This document shows, in pieces, positions 1 to 12,725 of a stretch of 64,000 nucleotides of DNA. The stretch's first letter is position 1. Each line of letters starts with the position of its first letter. The translations under genes and the position numbers were made by a program. A model generated the notes under the pieces. The model worked only from the letters and a program-made list of their open reading frames with translations, was not told where the DNA came from and did not search any database. Source of the DNA: Trichopria drosophilae (taxonomy: Eukaryota > Arthropoda > Insecta > Hymenoptera > Diapriidae); the NCBI GenBank assembly GCA_030407085.1, contig CM059587.1:101551001-101615000 (forward strand). The letters run 5' to 3'.

Positions 1-3000
1 GTTCGTAACTGGCAAATTTTTATTTTCCTTCCTTGTTTTGCAAAGTGATATCCAGTCTTGTAATAGGTTAGATTTCGAAAAAGCCTATTTTAATCCTTAA
101 CTTGCAGTTGCGTTCCAGGTTTTATTTTGTATATAAAAAAGAGCCCAGAAGTTAGGGAAGAGAAATAAATGAAATACACTTGCACATACTATTTTTTGTA
201 TAAATAATACTTGCATTCCTAAAAATGTATATAAGTTTGTTTTTATTTTTTCTTTGCCGAGTTTGTTATTTTCAGAAATCTGAAATAATGATAATATCCA
301 AGAAATGTTTCTGTTTTGCTTTCGGCACCTCTTCAGCTGATCTCTATGACAGAATGTAATAAACACATATTAATTACTAAGATGGATACATCAGACAAAT
401 ACCTCAGTATTTCCGAAATATTTTTCAGATCAATGTTTTTTCAAAATTTCTCGCAGATTCCTCACTTTTTTATTTGTCTTAGAATCGTTACTGCACATGA
501 CTATTTTTTAAAATTGCTTCACTTGTTTTTAATTACATATGTTTTACAAGATTTACAATGAAAAATATTTCTGTAGAAATGTGCATGGGTATAAATTATT
601 TCAGATTTGTATATAAATATACATAATATTTACCGACCTATTCTGAAATGAAAAAAAGTTTTAAAATTTTCCAAGCACAATATTTCGAAGCATATGTTAT
701 TTATACAAAACGAACTCTCAAGAAAATAGAGCATTTTTAAGATAAATTGATTTGTAATTATAAAAGTTGTTTTTAATGCTTTCTCAGAAGAGATAATAGA
801 TAATCACAAACATAATGTCATTTTTATTTATTTCTTACTAATTTATTTATTACAAGTTGTCGAAATTTAGTAATTAATTCATGTATTTCGAAAGAAATTT
901 GGAGATTTAATTTATTTGTAGTTTAGCGTTATGATAAATAACGCGATAAGACCAAAAACAAATGAATTATAACAACTACTATTTGATTCCATAATGATTA
1001 CATATATAAATTTTATAAACAGGCACATGCTTTTTTTTAAATAATAAACTTAAAAAACGGTTGCGTTGCTTTTTAAATTTCATAAATTAACATACTTCTT
1101 AACGCAAAAATTTGATTGGGTAATGGTTGGAATGTGATACATATTCTAATTATTAAATCCTTTGTTAATATTAAACATTCGATATTAAAATTATCAGATC
1201 TTATTACTTATTAACAAATTATCTATAACGCTAAATTTAAAAGCATACAAAATCATCAAACTAAATGCTTATTAAATGAAAATGAGTAAGAAAGCTTCAT
1301 TGCATTTTTTATTTGTTAACAGTGCAACATATAATAAATATGGTAAGATAATATCATGCACTAAGAAAACTGGTTTACACAAGTAAACATTTATTTGAAT
1401 AGTAGCAAGTAAATATTTATGCTAATGAAGAAAATCATTCCGTAAATTTAGCTGTCAGTTCAGTAGACGCGATCTATATAAAACTCTATTAATTTTGGTC
1501 AATGTCTAATCAAAACCTTCGTCAGACTATGAATAAAGTAGTATTTTTTAGTTGTGTATTATGTATAACAAAAATATAAATACATATCCTGAGATGTAAT
1601 CGCATGAAATATATTGTGTGATAAATTAAGCTCCGGTAGTTTATATTTGTACACTGAGGAAGAACTGACAGACAATCAGATAAAAACTGATTCAAATATT
1701 GCAAAAATAAAATACATAAATATCAACTTCAGAAAAATGGCAAATAGTTTATGATATAATTGTTATGGATCCATTGCGCATGATAGTTAAAATAAAAAAA
1801 ATAAATACAAGTCGCATTACTCACACTTTATAGGCCTCTAATTTTGGTATACATATTTTATCCAGAATCTGAATCTTGTTTCAGAAACTCTTAGCTTCGA
1901 TCGTATTATCGAAAGACTAAATCCCAAATCGCAAGACCGAGAATTCCTTTACATCCGTGAATTTAAATAATCAAATCGTGGATGTTAAATTATTAACAGA
2001 GCAAAAATATATATGTTTTGAAATACATTTATTATTTGGATCTCGTAGAATTTAAACAATCATTTTTGAAAATACGTTGATCATTTAAAATTTGACTAAA
2101 TGAAAAAAATGGAATTAATAAAAACTATTTTGCAGCAAATTTCCAAATCAAATATATTTTTTAACTCTGTAACAACATCACGATAGAATCACATTTGACA
2201 AAATGATGAGTTTGAAATTTCGATTTACTTCAGCAATTACTTTTTCATACTTCGTAACTCCAACCGGAAATTGAATCATTACAATGTGCGTATTCCGCGG
2301 ATGCTAGTGAGGTTGGTAATTCGGCTATACGCAATTAACTTGGTTTTCATTCGTTTCGAAAAAAGCTCGCGTCCGGCATACGAAACAATAAATGTTTATT
2401 TTAAATTAAACGTTAAAAATCCAATCTATTGCAAATGCTCTTTTACAGTAATTTTCCGTTCTATCCGAAGTTGAGTACAATTTACTACGATTATAGGGAA
2501 AAATGTGTAACGTATTTATTAGCAGGCGTTTTGTTATAATTCCATAGTAGTAAACACCATGAACAAAACTCCCATCATGATTTTTAAACAAAATTCTGTT
2601 ATTTAGCAACCACATTTAAGGAATGATATTGAAGGTTTGGCAGAAAATCTATGTTTAGCTAAATGTGCTAACTTAGTTTGTTGACTTGAATTTCTTAGCA
2701 GGCTTTGCATACTAGACGTACCATTGCTTGCATTAGCAGTGTCATTTAAATAATGCTTTATCATAGAAAAATCAAATAACTACATTAAAAAGCACAGAAC
2801 TGTGAAGAAAACATATGATATTGTGTGATTTGCAAAGTTGTCATACGAGGAACTATAAATGCTACTAAAATATTATTATTTTATGATTCTACTATTCGAT
2901 ACTCAAGTTGTACACTTTAGAATAATCTCGTTATAGACAATAGACCAAATAGACCATGTAGACCAGGCCACAAATAAAATTGATGGATACTAAAATTCGT

Positions 3001-3954
3001 TACTCATAATTTATCGCAACAATACGTATTTAAACATGACATGATATTCATTATTTTTTACAATAGTTTCTGTACGATTAAAATTTTATCGAATGACATA
3101 TATTACGAGTTTTCGGAAACGTCAAATTTAATACATGACTGAATTATGATCCGAAAAATTGACAAAATATTGTCTAACGAAATTGAGTATAATATTTCGT
3201 ATACTGCTCGGACATTTTTCGAGCATAGAAAATGATTATTTTCTATCATCGATGTATCATATTTCTAGTAAGAATTCAATACGAGATCAACGCTAGTAAT
3301 CTATTTTCAGAAATTATAGAATTTCGTGTGATAATATTTGTATACAAATAGTAAAGTTAGTATTTACATTATTTCTATTTGTCACATTTCTTTCGTGAGC
3401 CCATTCCATACAAAATCTGGAATCTAATCAAAGATATACAAAAAATGTCAATATAATCTTTTGGAATTTTGTTATTTAATACTTTTCTCAATAACGTAAC
3501 CCTTGGATATGTAAACAATATTTGTATTTTTGTTCCTCTAGAAACTATTGATAATGCATTTTTATGTAGTGTCTATTTTCCTTTTGCTCTAACTGAAAAA
3601 AAATCGATTATTCTGACTATGACTTTGATTTAGTTGAAGTCTTAATAAAAGTTACTATTATTCCAATAAACGTTTCTATTCTTTGCCGACAATTTTCTCT
3701 CAGAATAATCTGCACACAATTTTTCTCCAAAATGGTTAATGCAATACGAAAAAAGTACAAATTTGCAACATTTAATAATAGTTGTTATTAAATAATAAAG
3801 TTCTCGGTGACTGTATGTTTACTTATGAGAATATTGTAAATTACACCATAAAATACCTATTTTTCTTACCTGGTTATCTTATTTTATTACACCTCACATA
3901 ATTTTCATGAATGTTTAAATCATTAAGGACCGAATTTCCACTTAACATGAAGCT
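1..3954. other. AT-rich stretch without recognisable gene
   Basis: Very AT-rich sequence with short homopolymer runs and many stop codons in all frames. I see no splice-bounded open frame, no clear element ends and no RNA gene. Short open frames here are the chance frames expected at this composition. A slightly less AT-rich patch at 2265-2400 has no coding signature that I could support. Intergenic or intronic DNA is the simplest reading. Confidence 0.6.
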
Positions 3955-4096
3955 TGATAGTACTTTTAAGGTCAGTCTGTAAAGCAGCACTGTAGGGAAG
4001 TGTCTCGCCTTTTGGAAACACGGTATTGTCTTTTTTATGCACTGCCAATTATATTTGTATTGCCAATAAAGGCGATTATTATTATTATTATTATTA
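3955..4096 (+). mobile_element. 3' tail of a truncated non-LTR retrotransposon
   Basis: A GC-richer 3' segment ends in AATAAAGGCGATT followed directly by a perfect ATT microsatellite (4075-4096). A polyadenylation-like AATAAA immediately before a simple-repeat tail is the usual 3' end of insect non-LTR retrotransposons that terminate in short tandem units instead of poly(A). No reverse-transcriptase frame is present upstream, so the copy would be severely 5'-truncated. The 5' boundary is uncertain. The clade cannot be named from the tail alone. The ATT run abuts the next fold-back element. Confidence 0.5.
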
Positions 4097-4846
4097 CTTT
4101 GTAGTATGAAAACTTAATGAAAGATTTGGAATAGACGGTTTTTGTTACACTCCAATCTTTCGAAAGAAAATGCAAATTTAAAAATAAACTTCGAGCATTT
4201 AGTTAATAAAAATCACGATTTTTTGCGTTTTGTTCATTTATAGTTATTTTTTTATCATCATTCCCATTAAAATATCGCAAAAAGGTATACATATGGTGTA
4301 AGAATAGCTATAACTTAGTGAGTAACGTTAAATTTCAAAATGGCGGCTCAGTAATAGCTACTAGGACGATTTTTTTTTCAAAATCGTAGGGGCGTATACT
4401 CAATCGCCTGACCCAAAAAAAATGATTCCAGATTTGATGCTCGGGTTTTTTTTGTAGTCCTTGAATCCAAATTTGAAGTACATTTTACAAAATTCAAAAT
4501 TGCGGATCCAATATGTCGGACAAATTTGCTAAAATCGATCGAAATCATTTCGATCGTTTCTGAGCCGCCATTTTGAAATTAAACTTTTCTCATTAGTCAT
4601 ATCTTATAGCCCAAACATTTTTAAAGCGATATTTATAGCGATCAAAGATATGATAATAAGAAAAATGATAAAAAATAATGATAAGTAAAAACCTAAAAAA
4701 ATCGTGACTTTTGTCAAATAGAAACTCATAATTTGTTTATTTTAAAATTTAGTATTAATAGATAAGTATACGAAAGAGCGGAGTTTGGTCAATAAAAATC
4801 ATCTATTGCAAAGATTTTTTCATTAAGTTTTGATACTAAAAAGTAT
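4096..4846. mobile_element. Fold-back element, about 750 bp
   Basis: The two halves are imperfect reverse complements. The outer part, with a GTAGTATGAAAACTTAATGA-like sequence on the left, matches CATTAAGTTTTGATACTAAA on the right. The middle carries ATCACGATTTTTTGCG against AAAAAAATCGTGACTTTTG. The innermost arms are 21 bp exact complements at 4331-4351 and 4560-4580 and contain the CAAAATGGCGGCTCAG core. The centre (4352-4559) has a further copy of the unit (CAAAATTGCGGATCCAATAT). No transposase frame is present, so this is a non-autonomous long-TIR element. It starts exactly at the end of an ATT microsatellite. I could not define a target duplication. Confidence 0.75.
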
Positions 4847-5182
4847 TGTTAAACTTAGTCATAAATGTGATTTATTCGGTGCTTAATGAGTTAAAAGTGA
4901 CTGTTCAACTATAAAACTGCAGTAGATTAGATTTCAGGTTATATACTTTACTGAATATTTAACGATTGTGAAATAGTGTACGGAATGACTTATTGTCTTG
5001 TTTACTACACATGTAGCTAATTTAATTTTTTTTTTTTTGAAAATAGTTCCATTCACCATATTTCTATTCTATATATACTGCAATTAACTTCTATTGTCAA
5101 AAATATTGCATAATTTTTAAACATTACATTATGCCGTCAGAATTGTGTATTGGTCAAACTTATTTGAACACTGCATTTTCAA
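4847..5182. other. AT-rich spacer, nothing recognised
   Basis: Low-complexity AT-rich DNA including a T10 run near 5030. No open frame, hairpin or repeat copy was recognised. Confidence 0.5.
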
Positions 5183-5478
5183 ATGACAAAAAGTGCTGTT
5201 TTGTTTCCTCATTTCAGTTCAGCTATTGTCTCTAGGGCATCGTTTCGGGGTTTGCATTATTTACCCGGGCAAAGTTTACATGGTAGAATGAGGATAGTTT
5301 GCAAATCATACCCGTTTGGGCCAGATAAAGCTATTTTTTTTTCCTGTAAAATATTTGAGACGGCATTCGAAATGCCTGTATGGGAAAGCGTCCGACTCCT
5401 TGTAATTTCTCGCCAGTACGTTGTTCCCTCCTTATCTCGTGACAGGAGGTAATTATCCTGTACGTGTCCTTCGATCAT
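5183..5478. promoter_or_regulatory. GC-richer block, possible conserved non-coding element
   Basis: About 300 bp of clearly higher GC than its surroundings, with mixed sequence and no internal repeats. Open frames of 89 codons (plus) and 73 codons (minus) overlap here, but both are expected by chance in a block poor in TAA and TAG. Neither encodes a product I recognise and no good splice sites flank them. The abrupt GC step and lack of repeat structure suggest a constrained non-coding element, an inference that only cross-species alignment could settle. Confidence 0.3.
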
Positions 5479-6139
5479 TTCAACATCTGCGTTTAGTATA
5501 GGGAATATCTCTTTTACATATTTCTGCCCAGGCGCATAGGTGAGTTATTCGAAAAATTGCGAAAAATGAATTTCTGCCATTCTTCTTAGTTTTTTTCGTA
5601 AGTAACTTAAATAAATTCATTCTTAACCGGAAGCATAATTATAGGAGTTCATTCTTTATACGGTCTGCGTGCGTGGCTTCATTCGCTAAAACTCGGCATT
5701 TATAAATATTTCCTTTTGCATGAAGCATTTTGCCATCTTAAAAGGCGCAGTCGAGCGTGCGTGTATCATCGCGCAAGTCTTTAACTGCAATGAATATATT
5801 TAATTTTCTATCATAGTTCTTATTAACTTCTGAATGACATAAAATTGCCAATTCCAATCTTAGCATTTTATTATTATATATTTAAAAATATTTTTATCTT
5901 CAAGCGTTGTTGCACATTGCCCCAAACTGTTAAATTTGCATGTAGTAAAAAGGACTATTTTTTGTTGTCACTTATAGAGGAATTTTTGAAATTAACAAAT
6001 CGAATGCTGATTTATTCTCATTTTTGTTTTTACTATAGTAATTTTCGTATTTAAACTAATACTACGGATTTTATATTTAATTAGGAGACTATTCAATAGT
6101 AATGAACCCAACAAGGACAAGAAAAAAACGTTTCTACTC
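5479..6139. other. Spacer without recognised gene
   Basis: Moderately AT-rich DNA. GC-richer patches occur around 5650-5770. No splice-bounded frame or repeat boundary was identified. Confidence 0.45.
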
Positions 6140-6510
6140 TTCATAACCCTCGGGTGTTTTTGAAATCGCCGATGATAAATCTGCTACCATATTTATAAAA
6201 TTCAAAATGGTGGACCCAATGCCGAAAATTTAATTTTTATATTTTTAATTGCCTTTCTAATTTCTATGTATATTTGTTACTCGAAATGCTTTCATTTTTG
6301 TATACACTTATACATACATATATATATACACTTTGCATTTAGTAATATTCTTTCTAGACTTTACGTTTCAGTCCTGAATAATATATGAGTTCCCGATGAA
6401 TTTCTATTAATTATTCCGCCATATTGGATCCTCCATTTGGAATTTTGAAAAACCGACTTGGAATGTTATTGGTAATCAGGGAACCCAAAACCCCTTACAT
6501 ACCAAGTTTC
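6140..6510. mobile_element. Fold-back element, about 370 bp
   Basis: The left arm (about 6140-6232) reads through CCTCGGGTGTTTTTGAAATC and AAATTCAAAATGGTGGACCC. The right arm (about 6412-6505) is its diverged reverse complement, with CCGCCATATTGGATCC and GGAACCCAAAACCCC. The AT-rich centre contains a TATATATA run and is unrelated to either arm. This is a single-unit-per-arm version of the family at 28.1 kb. No coding capacity. Confidence 0.65.
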
Positions 6511-8552
6511 ATTCTAACCCATTAAAACTCGACCAAACAACGTTAATCTTAACCGCCAAAAATTGTTATTTTACTACAGTTCTTATATAGAATTTTAAAA
6601 ATATGTATCCAATTTAAATAACTGCCTCTCATAAACACTTCACGCATTTTGTTTAATTTACTAATGAAATTGTTACGTGAGAGCTTTTTAATCTGCATAA
6701 AATGTTGCAAATTATAGTATGTTTTAACCGTAAATGTGAACACGGAAGTGAGGAAAAACTCATTACGCCAATAAAAATCTACGTCATCGAAGCTATTAAC
6801 CCATTTACTCCCAAATATTATAACATTTTTCTAAATGGGATGATTAAAAAGTTATACTTTATTATAGAAAAATGCAATTTTTTCTATTAAAAATAATTTC
6901 ATATCTAAAATTGTTACATGAAACCGGTGAAATATTCATCCTTTTCTAAGTAGACAAGTATTTCCGAGTCCCAAATTTTAAGACATGTATAAGGTCCGGA
7001 ATAAAGAAATTCAAATGAAAAAATGATAGGAATGAACAGTTCTCAGAATCCATTAAGAAATACACTGTAATTTATCTGAATAATTTGTTATTTGGATTTT
7101 TAACAATTTTTTTAAAATATATGAAGAATATATAACTAGCAGAGCTAGAATTCCCACGTAGGAGCTAGATCACCTTCCTTTTGAGAGGAATCCCCATTTG
7201 GATGTGCAATGGCGTAGGCAAACCCACCCTTTATAAGTAAAAAACTTATGTCGGGTACCGCAGACGATGAAACATCGATTCTGTCCGTAGCAATATTTAT
7301 ATACAATATTATGACTTTGGCGAAATTTACTAAATATTACGTGCACCTATAACTTTATCCCTCCAATTTAATCAGTTAACAACTTATTTGATTGAAACAT
7401 CTAAATAATACTTGTTTTTAAGTAAACTATTAGTTTTAATAACGAAATATTTAATAAAATGAACCCTTTTTAAGAACAACGCAATACCCTGACATGATTA
7501 CTTTTACAAATTTGTAATCGTTTTCAAACCAACGAAATATTTAGTAAAATGTATATTTTTTTGATCAATCTGGCAAACTAACATGGTCGTTTTAAGTTAA
7601 TATTTAGTAAAATTGAAAATTGAAAAATTTATCCTAAATTCCTCATTCGGTAGCCAATTAAATAAGAAATATTTTTGTACAAACAAATTATATGAAAAAT
7701 GATAATTATACGAACAATTTTTCTGTGTTTCACACACTCGAGGAATCTTAACCGTCTATTACATAGCACGTTGAGCTTATAAATGAGAATTTTCGCGCCT
7801 CGAGATAATTGTTACAACTGCTACTCATATAATCGTACCGATAGATGGCGTACATATTTTTCAATTTAAACGCAAGTGATTAAGAAAATGTAGATGTATA
7901 AGAATTAAATTTTCAGTAAACGTACATTAAGCGTGCGATAGCGTAATATACATATAAAATATGTATCTGTGATATTTGTAGATTTAAATTTTATAGAAAA
8001 AATGAGATTTGTTCAACTGTAAATATGCCTCGAAATATTAATGAATGCTGTTAAATTGGTATAAAAGTAACGAAATAAATAATTTTTTTTGTTTCATCTT
8101 CTTTACATTTGTCTGATCCAATTACATACTTACAATTAGTAAAATGTAACAAGTGTTCATTAAATTGCACTCAACAAGTAATATTTGAAAACTGACTGCT
8201 TTCATTTCGTGAACGAAATTATTTTTTTGTCAAAATGAATAAAATGAATAAAATTCATGAGATTGTTCCGTTAGATTCACTTATACAATGAATTTTGAAG
8301 ATAAAATAGGTCAACACAAAATTTAGTTAATTTTTCTCATTTTCTTTCCTACTGCATATATTAATATTGAAAATATGTTTTTGATGAACAAATAGCATAG
8401 ATTCAGCATTCTCATGTCAATTTCTTCCGCGGTTTGTTTAGTAGGAAACTAGTCTGCACCATTTACTAATTTGAATCTTTTGAATCTAATTTGTCCATAA
8501 AACCTATTTTTAATATCGTATTCACAATTAATATTAACTTAATATCTTATTA
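6511..8552. other. AT-rich stretch; one unexplained GC-richer block
   Basis: Mostly AT-rich with no supported gene. At about 7141-7290 there is a GC-richer block (CACCTTCCTTTTGAGAGGAA, CGGGTACCGCAGACGATGAA) with no open frame of note. It could be a diverged SINE or an old repeat, but I see no convincing A/B box pair and no poly(A) tail. The remainder is simple AT-rich sequence. Confidence 0.45.
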
Positions 8553-8827
8553 GAACAGTAAAAGTTTAAAAAACATTTATTAACATAAATTTTGCGTGTC
8601 TCGATTCATGTATGCATTTCATTTGAAAACAAGTCAAAGAAATAAAAATATCGCTTAAGCAATTAAGGGGCTTATGTCATTTTAGTCCCTGATGATGACG
8701 GTTGTACTGTCGAAACGTTGGACGAAAATATTTTTATTTCTTTGACTTGTTTTCAATTGAAACATGCATAATGACTCGAAACATGCAAAATTTACGTTAA
8801 TAAATGCTTTGAAAACTTTTACTATTC
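8553..8827. mobile_element. Long-TIR MITE, about 275 bp
   Basis: Terminal inverted repeats of about 100 bp lie at 8553-8652 and 8726-8827. The inner parts are near-exact (CAAGTCAAAGAAATAAAAAT against its complement) and the outer ends slightly diverged (GAACAGTAAAAGTTT against AACTTTTACTATTC). The 73 bp centre is not AT-rich and holds the ribozyme-like motif annotated separately. No coding frame. Confidence 0.75.
8679..8729 (+). ncRNA. Hammerhead-ribozyme-like core
   Basis: In the centre of the MITE, CTGATGA (8689-8695) is followed by a small GAC...GTC helix and then GAAA (8712-8715). These are the two conserved hammerhead core boxes in the right order and spacing. The flanking ATTTTAGTCC (8679-8688) pairs with GGACGAAAAT (8720-8729) with one mismatch, giving a stem I equivalent. 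Against activity: one extra U separates the first box from helix II, stem III is almost absent, and no clear cleavage triplet follows. Penelope-like elements and retrozymes carry hammerheads, so a degenerate relic is possible; chance resemblance is not excluded. Confidence 0.3.
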
Positions 8828-9099
8828 TAAATATTTTACCGATTGGGAATACTGACAATTCCGCATAAATTAATCCGTTTTTATGATTAATATCTTATTA
8901 CTTACTTATAAAATATTTTTCATACGGCAGTCAATAATGCAATCTCTCGATTTTACATATGACGAAAAAAGACTTGTATATATGTATTTGCAATTTTAAT
9001 GAAATTATTTTATTTTCAAAAATAAATCGCATTTCTGACCACTATTCAAAATAGATAGAAAATGGCAATGTATATGTACTATTCGGGGTTCGCTTTCAG
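8828..9099. other. AT-rich spacer
   Basis: AT-rich sequence ending in a pyrimidine-containing tract (TTCGCTTTCAG) that may be a splice acceptor for the next feature. Confidence 0.4.
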
Positions 9100-9317
9100 C
9101 AGGTCATGGATTCGTAATATCAGGACACTCTGTCGCGTTGCAAATCTGATTGGGTTCTATATATACTGGGACATGCGGAACAGGATTTGTAGAGCGGCTA
9201 TGACAGGCTCGCTATCAGTACACCGGGAGTTTCGCAAACATTGTAGTGCTGAGGAACAGTGTCAGCAAATAAGCCGCATACACTATAGGACGATAACACG
9301 GAAATCGCGAAAACTAC
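9100..9317 (+). other. Candidate internal exon, probably non-coding
   Basis: A 218 bp block of about 47 percent GC in AT-rich DNA. It is preceded by TTCGCTTTCAG (acceptor-like) and followed by GTAAGTAT at 9318, a near-consensus donor. One plus-strand frame is open throughout (it is part of a 100-codon frame), but the codons show no preference: by my count GC is not depressed at the second position, as coding sequence usually requires. The translation is basic and matches nothing I know. I read it as a 5' UTR or lncRNA exon, or a conserved element with fortuitous splice signals. Confidence 0.35.
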
Positions 9318-10273
9318 GTAAGTATACATACATTTCCGTATCCCGAATGTTTACTGAATTTTAGGCCTGCATTTCATATACAAGCTGAAAGTTAATCTAT
9401 TATTATTTCGTTTTTAAACGCCGATAAAACGTAAATTAGTGATGATATCACTACATCGTGATTAACGATATCTGATTTTTGTATGTAATAATCGTTAACA
9501 TTATTATTTCAGAACATAAGTTGCAAAAGTCATGGTTATTATTTAGTATTTGAAGATATTTAATGAAGTCCTGAGAGTGATGTAATTAATTATTTGGGTT
9601 TCCTAATATGGCTAATATATTTTAGCGCAATGAAATTTAATTGTAGTGAATTGTGTTCATCAGGCATTATTCTTTGACGTTCAGTGTATATTTCGTATTT
9701 TAATAACTTTACTATATATATGTATACATTTCTTTTTCGGAACTTGGAATTATGTAACATAAGATAATGATGTTATACCTAACTTAACATTTCTGGTAGA
9801 ATTTACATTTTGTTGTAATTTTTACTGTCTGATTAGTGAATATTCTAAGAACTTTTTGTCATTTTTATCAGAAAAAAATGATAATTTTTCTCATTCTGGA
9901 AGGCTGTCGCAAAATTATCATTTAACATAGTAAAATTTTCAAAAAAATTTTTCGTTGTGCATGAAATAAATGGTACGATTAGGTTTACCATGTCTCTTTT
10001 ACAACTATATCATTTGAAATAATTTTCATATTACAATACTAATGTGGTATTTAGAGAATTATTTTTCTAGTCCAAACGCTAATAAAATTGGGCCATGGCA
10101 TGAATCGCATGCATAACCAAGACAATCTGACTGTTAAAAGACCAATTAATTTGACAGGATATGATTATGTATTATTTACATATATCCAGATACTAAAAGA
10201 ATCACTGCACACCAAACACCGAGATTTCTGAAATTGCGCATAGAAAATATTGTTTATCATCATTTGTAAACAT
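9318..10273. other. AT-rich stretch, no gene recognised
   Basis: AT-rich DNA without supported features. The phrase ATTCTAAGAACTTTTTGTC near 9841 resembles a recurring motif in the 50 and 60 kb palindromes and may be a fragment of that family. Confidence 0.4.
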
Positions 10274-10693
10274 ACACAGAGATAAAAAAAAGGTTAATGG
10301 AACCATGAAGAAAAGGTAGAAATGATAATAACATTTCATAGTACAATTAACATCGTGAAGCGTTGTAGATTGGCAGTATCTTATTTTTATAAGTCATAAT
10401 ATTGTAAAATATAACATACAATAATTACTTTTTATGATAAGTAGTTATTTTCGTTTAATCACTTTTACTAAATCTATTTTTCTAATCAAGAATATTTCGA
10501 GTGACTAACTGTAAAGCTATGGTACATTTGAGGTTATGTGCTATGCTACATATTTAAGTATTTGGAAATAGTAAACGGAGAAATGTTTTTGTTTTGTTTT
10601 ACTATGGAAATGGTTACCTTAACCATTTTTTATAATCACGTATTTTACTTTTCTAAAATGGTTCCATTTACCTTTTTCGTTCTCTCTGTGTGT
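10274..10693. mobile_element. MITE with CACAGAG-type ends, copy 1
   Basis: The left end ACACAGAGATAAAAAAAAGG plus TTAATGGAACCAT is the reverse complement, with few mismatches, of the right end ATGGTTCCATTTACC plus TTTTTCGTTCTCTCTGTGTG. The terminal repeats are about 40 bp. The interior is AT-rich with no open frame. A second copy at 42485-42830 shares both the left end and an interior stretch (AATATTGTAAAATA...ACAATAA), so this is a dispersed family and not a chance hairpin. Confidence 0.7.
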
Positions 10694-12299
10694 TTCACGA
10701 TTTATGGGAGGTAACATCTATGTTGAACAGTGAATTTATAATTAATTATTAAGTGTAGCATACAGCATCAAGAATATTAAACATTTTTTTTAACATTTAT
10801 GTATCATTTTACAAAGTTGTACACAAAAAGTTCTATGTTGTCACATTTTAAATCTACTACCCACAACTAATTCCAAGACTTCATCAGGGATTAAAAACAA
10901 AAAATCATTAATTATTCTTATTAACTACTTGCAGAATCTACTTGTGCTAAAGGCACCAAAAGATTACTAAAAATTGACTTTATGTAAGAAGAGAAAAAAA
11001 AATGTGTAGCCGCACAGAGTACAGCGAAAAACGACCAACAGGTGGTAGCATACATACTGTCATCTAATTCGTCTTTCTGCCAAGAGAAATAACATCGAGA
11101 ACTCACAATTCAAACTTTGTTTAAATTTAATTTTGGCTTTCTTCTCTTTAGAAATATCAATAAGCCTAGTAAATATATTCATTAAAAAAGAATTCGATTT
11201 CTAAAATGGAGGTTCTATTTTTTTGGGACTCAATCTGCCAGTCTGGTCAATCGAACAGGCTGGCTGTAATCCTTAAACGATTTTTATTGGAGAAATTCAT
11301 GGAACCGGTTCATTCTCCGTAATTTACTCTGAACATCGACCGTCCAAGATGGCCGATGAACTGCATCATCGTTTCAATGTTTTAACATTTAGCTCAGCTA
11401 TAATAATAAGTTCGTTTGTGTCTGAGAAGTTTTGGGATCCATTGAATACTGTAAATGTGAAGAATTTTTAGACAAAGATACACTGCATTACCGATTAATA
11501 ACGTCGGAGGTGAGTACATATACATACATTGATCCAAACCATACCATTCGATTTTCGCACCCAAGCTATTTAGTTTTGATTATAATTACTAAACGTTCAA
11601 ACACAGCCGAACCACAACCATTTGGTATGAAACAGTTTTTTCTTTTTAAGTATATGTTCTTTTAAGTTGGACGGTTGCAAATTTGTAATTTTGAATAATT
11701 ACGTATACACTTATCATATTTAATCCTTTTGGTGTGTTATAGATTTTAAGTGACATCCTGATTCAGTGAACTAAAAATTCTTGAGATACTATATTTCATA
11801 CAAATTTGCGCATTTGATGATTAGTTATTGCAAGTTGCTCGCATTCGATGCATATTACCACTTCAAATAATTTACAAATCAACATGTGAAATATATTAAT
11901 CCATCGAGCGAGTTAATTAGTCAAATGGAAGCATGCTACTATCCAATCTCGTTGATCACTTCCAGTGATCGCGTTTCGTAAATAGTGACTAGAGAACATT
12001 GGTATTCTCACAACCCAGTAGACACGAATGTATAGAGAAACACTGATCTTTTGGAAGTTGATACTAACATCACTGAATCCCAGGTGAATTCAAACAATTC
12101 CATGGTCAATAATTTCTAAAACAATTTCTTTTTATTAATTACTTTATTACCCCATACCAGGAATTTCGTGTTGCGTTTAAGCCCTTTTGATTAACACAAA
12201 ACACAGTTAAGGAAATTCAATCGCTTTCTGTTGGACCTCCGTTCAGAATTGTATTAAGGAACTATTTAACTTTGATTTAAACTAATTCTTTCAACGAAC
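10694..12299. other. Spacer with degraded repeat fragments
   Basis: No supported gene. Around 11205-11370 are scattered phrases (TCTAAAATGGAGGTTCTATT, CGTCCAAGATGGCCGATGAA) resembling the GGCGGATCC fold-back family in degraded form. The short plus-strand frame near 11432-11665 has no supporting signals. The rest is AT-rich. Confidence 0.4.
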
Positions 12300-12725
12300 C
12301 AAAACCCCTGTCCTATCTGGCCACGCTCTCCCTATGGCTTTCAAGTGGATTCCCCCTATCACTATTTAATCACCTCCCCCGCACCCCATTGACGTTTTAA
12401 CGGAAACGGAGAAACGCCTCGTGGGATGTTACCCGTTTTCCTCGCTTTAGCGGGAATCCGTAATTACACGAGGTACAGGCAAACCAGTTAGAGAGAGTGA
12501 GAGCGAGAGAGAAAGGGAGAGGATGAGAGATAGCTATATATATAGAGCGAGTGATAGAGAGAGAGAATGGGAGAGAGAAAGGGAGACTGTTAACACGCGC
12601 ACGACCCTAACGGGTGACACTCGCATTTGCGAATTGCGAATTCGCCCGTTTGAAAAGTTTGTTAATCGGAACCAGAGCTGCACTTGAGAAAATAAGACCG
12701 CGGTCTTGTTTTGACGGAGTTGCTA
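12300..12725. promoter_or_regulatory. GC-richer, GAGA-rich putative regulatory region
   Basis: The block begins GC-rich (CACCTCCCCCGCACCCCATT), continues through an inverted pair GCCTCGTG/CACGAGG, and leads into about 110 bp dominated by GAGAGA with a central TATATATATA (about 12487-12595). It then returns to mixed sequence with CpGs. Clustered GAGA is the binding site type of insect GAGA-factor-like proteins at promoters, Polycomb elements and enhancers. I see no confident initiator or first exon, so promoter and enhancer cannot be told apart; a plain GA microsatellite is the alternative. Confidence 0.4.

Noticed and set aside
9062..9364. 100-codon protein across the candidate exon at 9.1 kb
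   Set aside because: Codon-position GC does not show a coding pattern and the frame runs through the donor site. Kept only as a possible non-coding exon.
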